Assembly (NCBI RefSeq): GCF_029309835.1
Contig: NZ_JARJHL010000011.1
Location: 248,001-312,000, forward strand
Direction: 5' to 3'
DNA length: 64,000 nucleotides
Source: Paracoccus sp. DMF-8
GTDB taxonomy: Bacteria > Pseudomonadota > Alphaproteobacteria > Rhodobacterales > Rhodobacteraceae
Every line of letters begins with the position of its first letter. Within the stretch, counting starts at the first letter, position 1. Positions 26,565 to 37,407 of this stretch are shown one piece after another. Under the pieces are notes generated by a model. That model was given only the letters and a program-made list of their open reading frames with translations. It had not been told where the DNA came from and did no database searches. The translations under genes and the position numbers were made by a program.

Positions 26565-29270
26565 TCAGGCCAGACGGCCGTGGCAATGCTTGAACTTTTC
26601 GCCCGAGCCGCAGGGGCAGGGGTCATTGCGCGAGGGGTTGCCCCAGGTTGTCGGGTCGCCCGCGTCAAAGCCCGGCGCGCGTGCGCTTGGTTCGCCGCCC
26701 TCGGCTTCTTCGTGGGTGGCCTGCATCTGGCGTTGCGCGGCGGCCTGTTGTTCGGCGTATTCGCGGATCATCTGTTCACGTTCGGCATCGGTCAGCGGGC
26801 GGATGCGTGCCAGTTGCTGCGTGACCGCGCCGCGCAGGCCGTCCAGCAGGCGTTCGAACAGTTGGAAGCCTTCGGTCTTGTATTCGGACAGCGGGTCGCG
26901 CTGCGCATAGCCGCGGAAACCCACGACGGAACGCAGATGTTCCAGCGTGATCAGATGTTCGCGCCATTTGCCGTCGATCTGTTGCAGCAGGATCTGCTTT
27001 TCGATCTGGTTCATGTTTTCGGCGCCGAACTGTTCGATTTTCTGCGCCATATAGTCGTCGGTCGCGGCCAGAATTTTTTCGGCCACGCTTTCCTGATCGA
27101 CGCCGTCTTCCTCTATCCAGTCGGTGATCGGCAGGTCCATGTTCAGCCGGTCGATCACGGCGCCTTTCAACCCCGTCACATCCCATTGTTCCGCATAGGA
27201 TTTCGCGGGCATGAATTCCTCGACCAGATCGTCGATCACCTGTTCGCGCATGTCGCGGGTGATGTCGCTGACGTCTTCGGATTGCATGATTTCCAGACGC
27301 TGGCTGAAGATCGCCTTGCGCTGGTCGTTCATCACATCGTCGAATTTCAGCAATTGCTTGCGGATGTCGAAGTTGCGGCCTTCGACCTTGGCCTGGGCGC
27401 GTTCCAGCGATTTGTTCACCCAGGGGTGAATGATCGCCTCGCCTTCCTTCATGCCAAGCGTGGACAGCACCTTGTCCAGCCGTTCCGAGCCGAAGATCCG
27501 CATCAGGTCGTCTTCCAGCGACAGGAAGAACAACGAGCGGCCGGGGTCGCCCTGACGGCCCGAGCGGCCGCGCAGCTGGTTGTCGATGCGGCGGCTTTCG
27601 TGGCGTTCGGTCGACAGGACGAACAGCCCGCCCGCGTCCAGAACCGCCTGTTTTTCCGCGGCGTGCTCGGCTTCGATACGGGCGCGCAATTCGTCGGGAT
27701 GGGCCTCGGGGTCGGCGGCCAGCGCCTCCATCACCTTCATCTCGACATTGCCGCCCAGCTGGATGTCGGTGCCGCGACCCGCCATGTTGGTGGCAATGGT
27801 GACGGCGCCCAGCTTGCCCGCGTCGGCGACGATCTTCGCCTCTTGTTCGTGCTGGCGCGCGTTCAGGACGTTATGGGCGATGCCCTGCTGGGTCAGGATA
27901 TTCGCCAGCATTTCTGATTTCTCGATCGAGGTGGTGCCGACCAGAACCGGCTGGCCCTTGGCATGGGCCTCTTTCAGGGCCTCGATCACGGCATCGTATT
28001 TCTCGGCCGCCGTGCGGTAAACGCGGTCATGTTCGTCGATGCGCTGGATCGGGCGGTTGGTCGGAACCTCGACCACGCCCAGCTTATAGATCTCGGCGAA
28101 TTCCTCGGCCTCGGTGGCGGCGGTGCCGGTCATGCCCGACAGCTTGTCATACAGGCGGAAATAGTTCTGGAAGGTGACCGAGGCCAGCGTCACGTTCTCG
28201 GGCTGGATGGTGACGCGTTCCTTGGCCTCGATGGCCTGATGCAACCCGTCGGACAGGCGACGGCCCTTCATCATCCGGCCGGTGAATTCGTCGATCAGGA
28301 CAATTTCATCGTCGCGCACGATGTAATGCTGGTCCTTCTGGAACAGCTTGTGCGCGCGCAGGGCCTGGTTGATGTGGTGGACGATGGTGGTCGATTCCGG
28401 GTCATACAGCGTCTGCCCTTCGGGCAGGACGCCCGCCTCGTGCAGGCGGTTCTCCAGATATTCGTTGCCCTCTTCGGTATAGGTCGCGTTGCGGGTCTTT
28501 TCGTCCAGCGTGTAATGGTCGGGCGTCAGTTCCGGGATGAAGGCATCCAGCGTCACATACAGTTCCGAACGGTCCTGCGAGGGGCCGGAAATGATCAGCG
28601 GCGTGCGCGCCTCGTCGATCAGGATGCTGTCCACCTCGTCGACGATGGCAAAGAAATGCCCGCGCTGCGTCATCTGGTCGATGGCGCCCTTCATATTGTC
28701 GCGCAGGTAGTCAAAGCCCAGTTCGTTGTTCGTCGCATAGGTCACGTCGGCCTGATAGGCCGCGCGCTTTTCCTCGTCGGGCTGGAACGGGTAGACGACG
28801 CCGGTGGTCAGGCCAAGGGCGCCGAACACCTTGCTCATCCATTCGCCGTCGCGTTTGGCAAGGTAGTCGTTCACGGTGACGACATGCACGCCCTTGCCCG
28901 CCAGCGCGTTCAGATAGGCGGGGAAGGTCGCCATCAGCGTCTTGCCCTCACCCGTTTTCATTTCGGAAATATTGCCCTGATGCAGGAAAATCCCGCCCAT
29001 CAGCTGCACATCGAAGGCGCGCAGGCCAAGCGCGCGGCGCGCGCCTTCGCGACAATTGGCAAAGGCCTCGGGCAGCAGCTTGTCCAGGCTTTCGCCGGAT
29101 TGCGCGCGGCCCTGCAATTCGCGGGTCTTGCCGATCAGATCCGCATCCGACATCGCCTGAAACTGCGGTTCCAGTGCGTTGATCTGTGCGACGATGGGGC
29201 GGGTTGCCTTGATCTTGCGGTCGTTGGGCGTACCGAAGACCTTCTTAGCCAGAGTTCCGAAGCCGAGCAT
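26565..29270 (-). CDS. secA: preprotein translocase ATPase SecA
   Basis: 901 residues from ATG at [12 protein letters not shown]. It drives post-translational export through SecYEG. The nucleotide-binding domain has [11 protein letters not shown] (Walker A, ~104) and [17 protein letters not shown] (DEAD-like motif), and the second domain has [14 protein letters not shown] and [12 protein letters not shown]. The extreme C-terminus is the zinc/SecB-binding peptide [17 protein letters not shown]. It is complete and intact. Confidence 0.97.
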   Translation of the reverse strand: MLGFGTLAKKVFGTPNDRKIKATRPIVAQINALEPQFQAMSDADLIGKTRELQGRAQSGESLDKLLPEAFANCREGARRALGLRAFDVQLMGGIFLHQGNISEMKTGEGKTLMATFPAYLNALAGKGVHVVTVNDYLAKRDGEWMSKVFGALGLTTGVVYPFQPDEEKRAAYQADVTYATNNELGFDYLRDNMKGAIDQMTQRGHFFAIVDEVDSILIDEARTPLIISGPSQDRSELYVTLDAFIPELTPDHYTLDEKTRNATYTEEGNEYLENRLHEAGVLPEGQTLYDPESTTIVHHINQALRAHKLFQKDQHYIVRDDEIVLIDEFTGRMMKGRRLSDGLHQAIEAKERVTIQPENVTLASVTFQNYFRLYDKLSGMTGTAATEAEEFAEIYKLGVVEVPTNRPIQRIDEHDRVYRTAAEKYDAVIEALKEAHAKGQPVLVGTTSIEKSEMLANILTQQGIAHNVLNARQHEQEAKIVADAGKLGAVTIATNMAGRGTDIQLGGNVEMKVMEALAADPEAHPDELRARIEAEHAAEKQAVLDAGGLFVLSTERHESRRIDNQLRGRSGRQGDPGRSLFFLSLEDDLMRIFGSERLDKVLSTLGMKEGEAIIHPWVNKSLERAQAKVEGRNFDIRKQLLKFDDVMNDQRKAIFSQRLEIMQSEDVSDITRDMREQVIDDLVEEFMPAKSYAEQWDVTGLKGAVIDRLNMDLPITDWIEEDGVDQESVAEKILAATDDYMAQKIEQFGAENMNQIEKQILLQQIDGKWREHLITLEHLRSVVGFRGYAQRDPLSEYKTEGFQLFERLLDGLRGAVTQQLARIRPLTDAEREQMIREYAEQQAAAQRQMQATHEEAEGGEPSARAPGFDAGDPTTWGNPSRNDPCPCGSGEKFKHCHGRLA

Positions 29271-29472
29271 ATGAGCCTTCAAATTCGTGTATCGGGATGC
29301 ACTGCGCCTTTCGGCCACTTGCCCGCACCATCGGCCTTGCCCTATCACTGGGCGGCAATAATGGCGGCGGGCGCGCATTATCGGTTGCGCCGGATGTATG
29401 CCTCGACCGTCCAACTGTCAACGCTTGCGCCGGTCTGCCGTCCCGCATACCCGGCCCGGCATGGGGAATAAG

Positions 29473-30300
29473 ATGATGAAACCGATCTTTGCGGTCGCGA
29501 TCCTGACTGCTGCGCCGGCTTTTGCACAGGACGCCGACACCGTTGTCGCGACCGTCAATGGCCAGACCATCACGCTTGGCCAGATGATCGCGATGAAGGA
29601 AGGGCTGAATGATCCCTCGACCGCGAACCTGCCGGATTCCGTGCTGTGGGAACTGATGCTGGACCAGATGATCCGCCAGACCGCCGTGGGCCAGCCCCGC
29701 GCCGAGGCCCTGACCAAGCGTGACGAGGCCGCGCTGGAAATCGACCGCCGCGCCTATCTGGCCGGTGCCGCGCTGGAGGAAATCGCGACGCCCGATCCGA
29801 CCGACGACGAAATGCGCGCCATCTATGACCGTCTGGTCGGCGATGATGGCGAGGCCCGGATCGAATACAACGCCGCCCATATTCTGGTGAAAACCGAAGA
29901 CGAGGCCAAGGCGATCGAGGCGGAACTGGCGGGCGGCGCCGATTTCGGCACGCTGGCCGAACAGAAATCGACCGACAATTCTTCGGCCAACAAGGGCGAT
30001 CTGGGCTGGTTCCAGCCCGCCCAGATGGTCGCCCCCTTTGCCGAGGCCGTGCAGGCGCTGAAACCCGGCGAACTGTCGAAACCCGTCGAAACCCAATTCG
30101 GCTGGCATGTCATCAAGCTGAATGAAACCCGCAATGTCGAGCCGCCGAAATACGAAGAGGTCAAGGAACAGCTTGCCATTCAGGTTCGCCGCGAGCGTGT
30201 GGAAAGCCAGATCCAGAAAAGCGTTGACGAAGCCACGATAGAAAAGGTCGAAGGGATCGACCCGGCCCTGTTGGGCAAGACCGAACTGCTGGAGCAATAA
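29473..30300 (+). CDS. periplasmic parvulin-type peptidyl-prolyl isomerase
   Basis: 275 residues from ATG at 29473 (MMKPIFAVAI), with GGGGA ~6 bases upstream. The signal peptide is cleaved near PAFAQ. The parvulin domain spans ~125-225: AAHILVKTEDEAKAI, DFGTLAEQKSTDNSSANKGD, LGWFQPAQMV, and TQFGWHVIKLNE. It helps fold exported or outer-membrane proteins. It diverges from secA across a 200-base gap and precedes argJ by 4 bases. Confidence 0.92.
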   Translation: MMKPIFAVAILTAAPAFAQDADTVVATVNGQTITLGQMIAMKEGLNDPSTANLPDSVLWELMLDQMIRQTAVGQPRAEALTKRDEAALEIDRRAYLAGAALEEIATPDPTDDEMRAIYDRLVGDDGEARIEYNAAHILVKTEDEAKAIEAELAGGADFGTLAEQKSTDNSSANKGDLGWFQPAQMVAPFAEAVQALKPGELSKPVETQFGWHVIKLNETRNVEPPKYEEVKEQLAIQVRRERVESQIQKSVDEATIEKVEGIDPALLGKTELLEQ

Positions 30301-30304
30301 GATC

Positions 30305-31720
30305 ATGGCAAAGGGCGACAAAAAGCTGAAAAATCTCAGCGAAGCCGACAAGGTCAAGGAACTGAAGCGGCGCCTGAAAAAGCTGAAGGCCAAGGGCGCC
30401 GATGCCGTGACCGGGGCTGTCGCGGGCGTCGAAGGCGCGGTTGCGGCGGCGGTGACCCGCGTCGCTTCGGCCAAGGCGGGGAAAAAGCTGTCTCCGCTGG
30501 CGCCGGCGCGTTTCCCGACCATGCCGGTGATTGCGGGCGTCGAATTCGCATCCGGCGCGGCGGGCGTGAAATACAAGGGCCGCACCGATGTCACGCTGAT
30601 CCGTCTGGCGCCCGGCACGGCGATTGCCGGGGCCTTCACGAAATCCTCGACCCGCGCGGCATCCATTCTGGATTGCCAGCAAAAGCTGGCGGCCCATGCC
30701 GAAAGCGACGGCGGCGCGGCGATTGTCGTGAACTCGGGCAATGCCAATGCCTTTACCGGCGCGGCGGGGCAGGCCTCGGTCAATGCGGTGACGGCGGCGG
30801 TGGCGCGCGCGACCGGCGTGCCGCAGGGCCGGGTGTTTTCCTCGTCCACCGGCGTCATCGGCGAGCCGCTGCCCCATGACCGCATCGTGGCGATGGTCGG
30901 CGATCTGGCGGGCAAGCTGGATGCGAACGGGCTGAAAGGTGCGGCCGAGGCGATCATGACCACCGACACCTTCCCGAAAGGTGCCGCGGCCGAGGTGCAG
31001 GGCGAAGGCGGCACGATCCGCATCGCGGGCATTGCCAAGGGCTCGGGGATGATTGCCCCCGATATGGCGACGATGCTGGTCTATATCTTTACCGATGCGA
31101 AAATCTCGGCGCCGGTTTTGCAAAAGATCGTGTCGAAACAGGTCGGCGACACCTTCAACGCGATTACCGTGGACAGCGATACCTCGACCTCGGATGCGCT
31201 GATCGTGGCGGCGACGGGCAAATCCGATGCCGCGCCGCTCGCCGATATGCGCAGCAAACCCGCGCGCGAATTCACGGCGGCCCTGCGCGGGGTCATGCTG
31301 GATCTGGCCCAGCAGGTCGTCCGTGATGGCGAGGGTGCCACGAAATTCGTCGAGGTTCAGGTCACGGGCGCGGCCAGCAAATCCGATGCGAACAAGGTCG
31401 CGCTGGCGATTGCCAATTCGCCCCTGGTCAAGACCGCCATCGCGGGCGAGGATGCGAATTGGGGCCGTGTCGTCATGGCCGTCGGCAAATCCGGCGCACA
31501 GGCCGACCGCGACAGGCTGACGATCCGTTTCGGCGATCTGGTGCTGGCCGAAAAGGGTTGGCGCGCCCCCGATTACGACGAGGAAAAGACCAGCGCCTAT
31601 ATGAAGCGCGACAATCTGGTGATCGGTGTCGATCTGGGGCTGGGCGACGCGGCGCGCACGGTCTGGACCTGCGATCTGACGCATGGCTACATCGACATCA
31701 ACGCGGATTACCGGTCGTGA
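30305..31720 (+). CDS. argJ: bifunctional ornithine acetyltransferase/N-acetylglutamate synthase
   Basis: 471 residues, about 60 more than usual. It moves the acetyl group from N-acetylornithine to glutamate in arginine synthesis and may also make N-acetylglutamate from acetyl-CoA. The self-cleavage site is APDMATMLVY with the nucleophile Thr256. The catalytic core begins near residue 62 (LSPLAPARFPTMPVIAGVEF). Before it is a Lys/Ala-rich basic stretch (KVKELKRRLKKLKAKGADAV) not needed for the fold. The stop overlaps the GTG start of the mutT-like gene. Confidence 0.94.
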   Translation: MAKGDKKLKNLSEADKVKELKRRLKKLKAKGADAVTGAVAGVEGAVAAAVTRVASAKAGKKLSPLAPARFPTMPVIAGVEFASGAAGVKYKGRTDVTLIRLAPGTAIAGAFTKSSTRAASILDCQQKLAAHAESDGGAAIVVNSGNANAFTGAAGQASVNAVTAAVARATGVPQGRVFSSSTGVIGEPLPHDRIVAMVGDLAGKLDANGLKGAAEAIMTTDTFPKGAAAEVQGEGGTIRIAGIAKGSGMIAPDMATMLVYIFTDAKISAPVLQKIVSKQVGDTFNAITVDSDTSTSDALIVAATGKSDAAPLADMRSKPAREFTAALRGVMLDLAQQVVRDGEGATKFVEVQVTGAASKSDANKVALAIANSPLVKTAIAGEDANWGRVVMAVGKSGAQADRDRLTIRFGDLVLAEKGWRAPDYDEEKTSAYMKRDNLVIGVDLGLGDAARTVWTCDLTHGYIDINADYRS

Positions 31721-32114
31721 AAATCACTCTGGTCGCGGCCGTGGCGCTGATAGATGCGGATGGCCGCGTGCTTCTGGCCCAACGCCCCGAAGGCAAAACG
31801 CTTGCGGGGCTGTGGGAATTTCCCGGCGGCAAGGTCGATCCCAGCGAAACCCCGAACAGGCGCTGATCCGTGAACTGCACGAAGAGCTGGGCATTGATAC
31901 CTGGACCTCGTGCCTTGCGCCGCTGACATTCGCCAGCCACAGCTATGATGATTTCCATCTGCTGATGCCGCTTTATGCCTGTCGGCGCTGGAATGGCACG
32001 CCAATCCCGCAAGAGGGTCAGAAACTGGCCTGGGTTCGTGCGCTTGATCTGGGCAAATACGACATGCCGCCCGCCGATCTGCCGCTGATTCCCATTCTGC
32101 GCGACTGGCTGTAA
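31717..32114 (+). pseudogene. mutT: MutT-like (8-oxo-dGTP diphosphatase) Nudix gene with a one-base frame change
   Basis: Starts at GTG overlapping the argJ stop (GTGA). The first segment reads LVAAVALIDADGRVLLAQRP and LAGLWEFPGGKVDPSETP, then stops at 31866. The next frame resumes at once with EQALIRELHEELGI and runs to 32114. Joined, the Nudix box GGKVDPSETPEQALIRELHEELGI-type is perfect. One missing C in the C-run at 31850-31853 accounts for it. The product would be ~132 residues and would hydrolyse oxidised nucleotides. Most likely a sequence error. Confidence 0.88.
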
Positions 32115-32245
32115 TCGGAACAATACGCGCGGCGCAGAAAAATAGTGTAAATGCGCATCATTTCTGCACCGCGGCGCATATAAAATATTAACTTCCCGAA
32201 AATTTTATGAAGATACTATGAAACTCAGAGGGAGGAGGAGTGGAC

Positions 32246-32374
32246 ATGATTCGCACGGTCACGATCGGAAGCTGTATTTCAGTCCAGGGTATCTTTGAAC
32301 GTCAGGCGTCCAACGGAAATATTGTGGTCCGGGTCGGCACCAAGACTTACGAAGGTAAACCTGTCATTTCCTGA
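32246..32374 (+). CDS. 42-residue hypothetical protein with a very strong ribosome binding site
   Basis: Starts MIRTVTIGSCISVQG and ends GKPVIS. The purine-rich GAGGGAGGAGGAG directly precedes it (spacing ~7), one of the strongest ribosome binding sites in the window. The region upstream (32130-32225) is unusually AT-rich and probably holds a promoter; a terminator follows at 32403-32436. The peptide is predicted to be beta-rich, with one cysteine and no signal peptide. Small proteins of this type seem to be conserved in rhodobacteria, from memory. Function is unknown. Confidence 0.65.
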   Translation: MIRTVTIGSCISVQGIFERQASNGNIVVRVGTKTYEGKPVIS

Positions 32375-32402
32375 CGTCAAAAGCCGTTGTAACGATTTCC
32401 GA

Positions 32403-32436
32403 ACGAGGTGTTGGGGAAACCGGCGCCTCGTTTTTT
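32403..32436 (+). terminator. terminator of the 42-codon gene
   Basis: Stem ACGAGGTG (32403-32410) with CGCCTCGT (32424-32431), 13-base loop, followed by TTTTTT. Confidence 0.75.
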
Positions 32437-32471
32437 GATGGCCGGTTCGCGGCAAAAGTTTGTAGCATAAG

Positions 32472-32499
32472 AAAAGGGCGCCCCGAAAGGCGCCCTTTT
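32472..32499 (-). terminator. terminator of the rimP-nusA-ylxR-infB operon
   Basis: An 11-bp perfect stem, AAAAGGGCGCC (32472-32482) with GGCGCCCTTTT (32489-32499), loop CCGAAA. On the minus strand it lies 25 bases after the infB stop and ends in a run of T. Confidence 0.85.
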
Positions 32500-32524
32500 G
32501 TCGATTGGCAAGGGGGCTTGGACA

Positions 32525-35080
32525 TTACAGCTGGCGCTGCACTTCCTCGCGCTCGAAAATCTCGATGATATCGCCCTTGCGGATATCGTCGTAGTTTTCA
32601 AAGGCCATGCCGCATTCCTGACCGGATTGCACTTCCTTGACCTCATCCTTGAAGCGTTTGAGCGTCTTGAGCGTGCCTTCGTGGATCACCACGTTGTCGC
32701 GCAGCAGGCGCACGCCAGCCGAACGGCGGGCAGCGCCAGCCCGGTGACCAGACAGCCCGCAACCATGCCGACGCCCGAAACCCGGAAGGTTTCGCGGATC
32801 TCGGCATAGCCGATGAAATGCTCGCGCACCTCGGCGGACAGCAGGCCCGAGGCCGCCGCTTTCACGTCATCCACCAGATCGTAGATGATCGAGTAATAGC
32901 GGATTTCCACGCCTTTCTGGTTTGCTGCATTGCGCGCGGGGGCGTTGGCACGGACGTTGAAGCCGATGACCGGCGCGCCCTGAGGCTTCGGCCAGGCCGA
33001 TATCGGATGCGGTGATCGCGCCGACGCCGTAATGCAGGACGCGCACGCGAACCTCGTCGTTGCCGATCTTTTCCAGCGCCCGGACGATCGCTTCGGCCGA
33101 ACCCTGCACGTCGGCCTTGACGACGACCGGCAGCTCGGCGACGCTTTCATCGGCCTTGGCCTTGGCCAGCATCTGGTCCAGCGTGATCGCGGCACCGGCG
33201 GCGGCGCGTTTGTCCTTGGCGGCCTGTTCGCGGTAATCGGCGATTTCACGGGCCTGCGCCTCGGTTTCGACGACGTTCAGCACATCGCCCGCTTCGGGCG
33301 TGCCGTTCAGGCCCAGCACCTCGACCGGGACCGAAGGTCCGGCCTCTTCGACGCGGTCGCCCTTGTCGTTTATCAGCGCGCGGACCTTGCCCTATTGTTC
33401 GCCGACGACAAAGATGTCGCCGCGTTTCAGCGTGCCGTTCTGGACCAGAACGGTGGCGACGGGACCACGGCCCACGTCCAGCTGCGCCTCGATCACCGCG
33501 CCCATGGCGGGGCGGTCGGGGTTGGCTTTCAATCCCAGGATTTCGGCTTGCAGCGCGATGGCTTCCAGCAGGTTGTCCAGGCCCTGACCGGTCTTGGCCG
33601 AGATCTCGATATCCTGCACATCGCCGGACAGGGCTTCGACGACAACCTCGTGTTGCAGCAGGTCGGTGCGGACCTTTTGCGGGTTGGCGGCGGGCTTGTC
33701 GACCTTGTTGATGGCGACGATCATCGGGACACCGGCGGCCTTGGCGTGGTTGATCGCCTCGACCGTCTGCGGCATCACGGCGTCATCGGCGGCAACCACC
33801 AGAACGACGATATCCGTGACCTGAGCCCCGCGCGCCCGCATCGAGGTGAACGCGGCGTGGCCCGGCGTATCCAGGAAGGTCAGCAGCGCACCGGAATCGG
33901 TGCGGACCTGATAGGCGCCGATGTGCTGGGTGATGCCACCGGCTTCGCCCGCGACGACATTCGCCTTGCGGATCGCGTCCAGCAGCGAGGTCTTGCCGTG
34001 GTCGACATGGCCCATGATCGTGATGATCGGGGCGCGCGGCTGCAGATCTTCGGCCTTGTCCTGAACCTGATCAATGACCTGTTCCACGTCCGAATCCGAC
34101 ACGCGCACGGTGCGGTGGCCGAATTCCTCGATCACCAGCTCGGCGGTATCGGCGTCGATCGCCTGGTTCGCCGTGACCATCATGCCCATGCGCATCAGCG
34201 ATTTGACGACATCGGGCGTGCGTTCGGCCATGCGGTTGGCCAGTTCCGACACGACGATGGTTTCCGGCAGCTGCACATCGCGCACCTGCTTTTCGGCGCG
34301 GGTCGCACCGCCCATCGCCTTCTGGCGGGCCTTTTCCTGCTTCCGCTTCATCGCGGCAAGGCTGCGCTGACGCCCGCCTTCGCCATCGCCAAGTGCCTGG
34401 CTGATCGACAGCTTGCCGGTGCGGCGGCTGTCATCACGGCCCTTGTTTCGGTTGTTGCTGTCGTCGCTGCGGGTATCGCGTTCACGATCCGGCTGCTTGC
34501 GCGGCCCGGTCGAGCTGACGCCCTTGGTTTCGGCGCGCGAGGCTGCGGCCTCGGCAGCGGCGCGGTCCGCCGGCGTGGCGGGTTTCGCGGCGGCTGCGGG
34601 CTTGGCGCGGACCTCTTCTTTCTTCTGGGCGCGCAGTTCCGCCTCGCGGGCTTTGCGCGCGTCCTCTTCTTCCTTCAGGCGCAGGGCCTCAAGACGTTCG
34701 CGCTCTTCACGCTCTTTCGCCTCGATTTCGGCGCGGCGACGCTCGCGTTCTTCCTCGCGGGCCTTTTCGTCGGCGGCGCGCTGTGCGGCCTCTTCGACCT
34801 CGCGCTGCTTGGCGGCGCGCAGGGCGGCCAGACGGCGCTCCATCTCGGCATCCGAGATCCCGGCGGGACGTTTCGACGGATCACCAGAGACCGCCGAGCC
34901 CGAGCGTGACGCATTGCCGCCAGCCGCACCGGGCTTGCCCGGCACGACGACGCGCTTGCGTTTGGTCTCGACAACCACATTATGGGTCCGGCCGTGGCTG
35001 AAGCTTTGCTTCACATGGCCCGAACGGCCAGCACCACCACTACCAAGACCCAGGGGTTTCTTTCCGTCACTATCGCTCAT
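32525..35080 (-). pseudogene. infB: translation initiation factor IF-2, interrupted three times
   Basis: About 850 codons, starting [12 protein letters not shown]. The N-terminal part is basic and then strongly helical and charged ([19 protein letters not shown]); the GTPase has [23 protein letters not shown] and NKVDKP. Three lesions follow: an in-frame TAG at 33392-33394 where VVGEQ-GKVRAL continues in the same frame (Trp TGG expected); one extra base in the CCC (+ strand) at 32978-32980 within EASGAPVIGF; and a further change near 32730-32745 before [11 protein letters not shown]. Homology continues to the normal C-terminus. IF-2 is essential, so errors are far more likely than real inactivation. 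Confidence 0.9.
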
Positions 35081-35088
35081 TCCGATCT

Positions 35089-35706
35089 TCAATCCTTCCC
35101 GGCGGAGCTTCCGCCGTCATGCCCGCGCAGACCTGTCAGCCTGCTTGCGTCCCTGATGACGCGTTCCGTCAGGCCCCCCGGCGCAAGCGCGCTGTGTATG
35201 ACATGATCGCGTCCAAAGGACAAACCCAATTCTGATGCGGTCAGGCAGCCGAACCAGCGTCCACCCTCGGGTGTCCACAGCTTGCCTTTTCCGCGTTCCG
35301 ACCCGTCCGATGCCTGCAGCAGAACCTTGGCCCTGCCCTGTGCAAGCCAGTCCTTGACCTTCTCGAATCCGGCGACCGCATCGCCCGCTTTTCTGGACAG
35401 CGAAACCAGCCCGACAATGCGCTGCGCGAGGCCCGTTTCGATCAGGTCCAGAAGGTCGTCGGAGGCGCTGACCGGGGCCTTTGCGCCGCGCGCAAACAGC
35501 CCCTTTTTCATCGCTTTCCCCAATATAGTGCGATCGGCCGTCACCCAGAAGCCCCGGCCGGGCAATTTTTCCGCCAGATCCGGCACCACCGTGCCATCGG
35601 GTCCGGCGACAAAACGGATCAGCCCGTGTTTCGGCCCGACATCGCCCGTGACGATGCAGCGCCGATCAGGCGTCTCGCGGTCCTTGGTCCGGCCCCCGCG
35701 TGTCAT
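35089..35706 (-). CDS. YlxR/DUF448 RNA-binding protein fused to an L7Ae-like region
   Basis: 205 residues. The N-terminal YlxR domain has [19 protein letters not shown] and [12 protein letters not shown]. The second half ([34 protein letters not shown]) resembles the ribosomal protein L7Ae fold. This fused form between nusA and infB is common in alphaproteobacteria. It binds RNA and probably acts in translation or ribosome assembly. It starts 15 bases after nusA and ends 8 bases before the infB ATG. Confidence 0.88.
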   Translation of the reverse strand: MTRGGRTKDRETPDRRCIVTGDVGPKHGLIRFVAGPDGTVVPDLAEKLPGRGFWVTADRTILGKAMKKGLFARGAKAPVSASDDLLDLIETGLAQRIVGLVSLSRKAGDAVAGFEKVKDWLAQGRAKVLLQASDGSERGKGKLWTPEGGRWFGCLTASELGLSFGRDHVIHSALAPGGLTERVIRDASRLTGLRGHDGGSSAGKD

Positions 35707-35721
35707 CCATTGTCCGGGGCG

Positions 35722-37404
35722 TTACACCCCGGCCTCCTCGGTGTCGTCCTCGGCGCCGTCTTCGGACGCGTCGGATTCCAGCTCGGTCGGATCGACCCAG
35801 CCCAGCATGATTCGCGCGGTCATGATCAGGGTCTGCGCATCTTCCAGCGATACGCCAAAGCCTTCCAGCAACCCGTCGTCCTTGACGCGCTGGCCGTCCA
35901 CGGTCGTCCAGCCGCCCGCCAGTTCCCAATCGGCGCAGGTGGCGAAATCTTCCAGCGTCTTGATGTCGTCCTTGGCCAGCGCCTCGACCATCTGGGGCGT
36001 CAGCCCTTCGAATTCGATCAGGCTGTCTTCGACCCCCAGGGCGCGGGCGTTTTCCAGCGCGGCGCGGTTCGCGGCCTCCAGATGTTCGCGGGCGCGGGTC
36101 TGCAGTTCCTCGGCGGTGGCTTCGTCCACGCCTTCGATGGACAGCAGTTCATCCGATTCGACATAGGCGACTTCTTCCAGGTTGGTGAAGCCTTCGGCGA
36201 CCAGCAACTGGGCAAAGAATTCGTCCAGATCCAGCGCGTCGATGAACAGCTGGGTGCGGGCGTTGAATTCGGCCTGACGGCGCTTGGATTCTTCTTCCTC
36301 GGTGAGGATGTCGATATCCAGCCCGGTCAGCTGGCTGGCCAGGCGGACGTTCTGGCCGCGACGGCCGATGGCCAGCGAAAGCTGTTCGTCGGGCACCACC
36401 ACCTCGATGCGCGAGGCGTCTTCGTCGATGACGACCTTGGCGACCTCGGCCGGTTGCAGCGCGTTCACAAGGAAGGTCGCCGCATCCTCGTTCCACGGGA
36501 TGATGTCGATCTTTTCGCCCTGCAATTCGCCGACGACGGCCTGAACGCGCGATCCGCGCATACCGACGCAGGCGCCGACCGGGTCGATCGAGTTGTCATA
36601 GGAAACCACGGCGATCTTGGCGCGCGAACCGGGGTCGCGGGCCACGGCCTTGATTTCGATGACGCCGTCATAGATTTCCGGCACTTCCATCTTGAACAGT
36701 TCCGCCATGAATTGCGGATCGGTGCGCGACAGGAAGATCTGCGGGCCGCGCGCTTCGCGGCGCACGTCCTTGACATAGGCGCGGATGCGGTCGTTCGGGC
36801 GATAGCTTTCGCGGCCGATCTTCTCGTTGCGGCGCAGGATCGCCTCGCCACGGCCGACATCGACGATGATATTGCCGTATTCCTCGCGTTTCACGACGCC
36901 GTTGATGATGGTGCCGGCGCGGTCCTTGAATTCTTCATACTGGCGGTCACGCTCGGCCTCGCGGACGCGCTGCAGGATGACCTGTTTCGCGGATTGCGCG
37001 GCGATGCGGCCCAGTTCGACCGGGGGCACCTGTTCCTGGAACACGTCGCCGATCTGCGGGCCGCCGGCGAAATCTTCGATCCGGGCGCCGTCGCGCGACC
37101 AGAAGCTGTCCGCATTGCGCGATTTTTCGAAATAGGGCCGGGCCTGCTGGGCCGAGAACTGGGCCTGATAGTTTTCCAGTTCCTCGTCCTCGACGACGGT
37201 GCGGACGCGGGTGAAGGTGGCATTGCCGGTCTTGCGGTCGATCCGCACCCGGATATCCATTTCCGAGCCGTAGCGCGACTTTGCCGCGCGGGCCAGACTG
37301 TCTTCCATCGCTTCGATGACCAGTTCGGGTTCGATCATCTTTTCGCGCGCGACGGCTTCGGCCGTCTGCAGCAGTTCAAGCTGGTTCGCGGAGGTGATTG
37401 CCAT
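35722..37404 (-). CDS. nusA: transcription termination/antitermination factor NusA
   Basis: 560 residues. The N-terminal RNA-polymerase-binding domain ([19 protein letters not shown]) is followed by S1 (~135-200), KH1 and KH2 ([21 protein letters not shown] and [15 protein letters not shown]). The C-terminal half contains helix-hairpin-helix repeats and ends in a strongly acidic tail. It acts in pausing, termination and antitermination. It lies three bases after rimP. Confidence 0.96.
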   Translation of the reverse strand: MAITSANQLELLQTAEAVAREKMIEPELVIEAMEDSLARAAKSRYGSEMDIRVRIDRKTGNATFTRVRTVVEDEELENYQAQFSAQQARPYFEKSRNADSFWSRDGARIEDFAGGPQIGDVFQEQVPPVELGRIAAQSAKQVILQRVREAERDRQYEEFKDRAGTIINGVVKREEYGNIIVDVGRGEAILRRNEKIGRESYRPNDRIRAYVKDVRREARGPQIFLSRTDPQFMAELFKMEVPEIYDGVIEIKAVARDPGSRAKIAVVSYDNSIDPVGACVGMRGSRVQAVVGELQGEKIDIIPWNEDAATFLVNALQPAEVAKVVIDEDASRIEVVVPDEQLSLAIGRRGQNVRLASQLTGLDIDILTEEEESKRRQAEFNARTQLFIDALDLDEFFAQLLVAEGFTNLEEVAYVESDELLSIEGVDEATAEELQTRAREHLEAANRAALENARALGVEDSLIEFEGLTPQMVEALAKDDIKTLEDFATCADWELAGGWTTVDGQRVKDDGLLEGFGVSLEDAQTLIMTARIMLGWVDPTELESDASEDGAEDDTEEAGV

Positions 37405-37407
37405 GGA

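Noticed and set aside
29245..31038. 597-codon frame opposite the parvulin and argJ
   Set aside because: Antisense to ArgJ, whose cleavage site and signatures are intact.
33032..34909. 625-codon open frame opposite infB
   Set aside because: Antisense to a clear IF-2 GTPase; no ribosome binding site and no recognisable domain.
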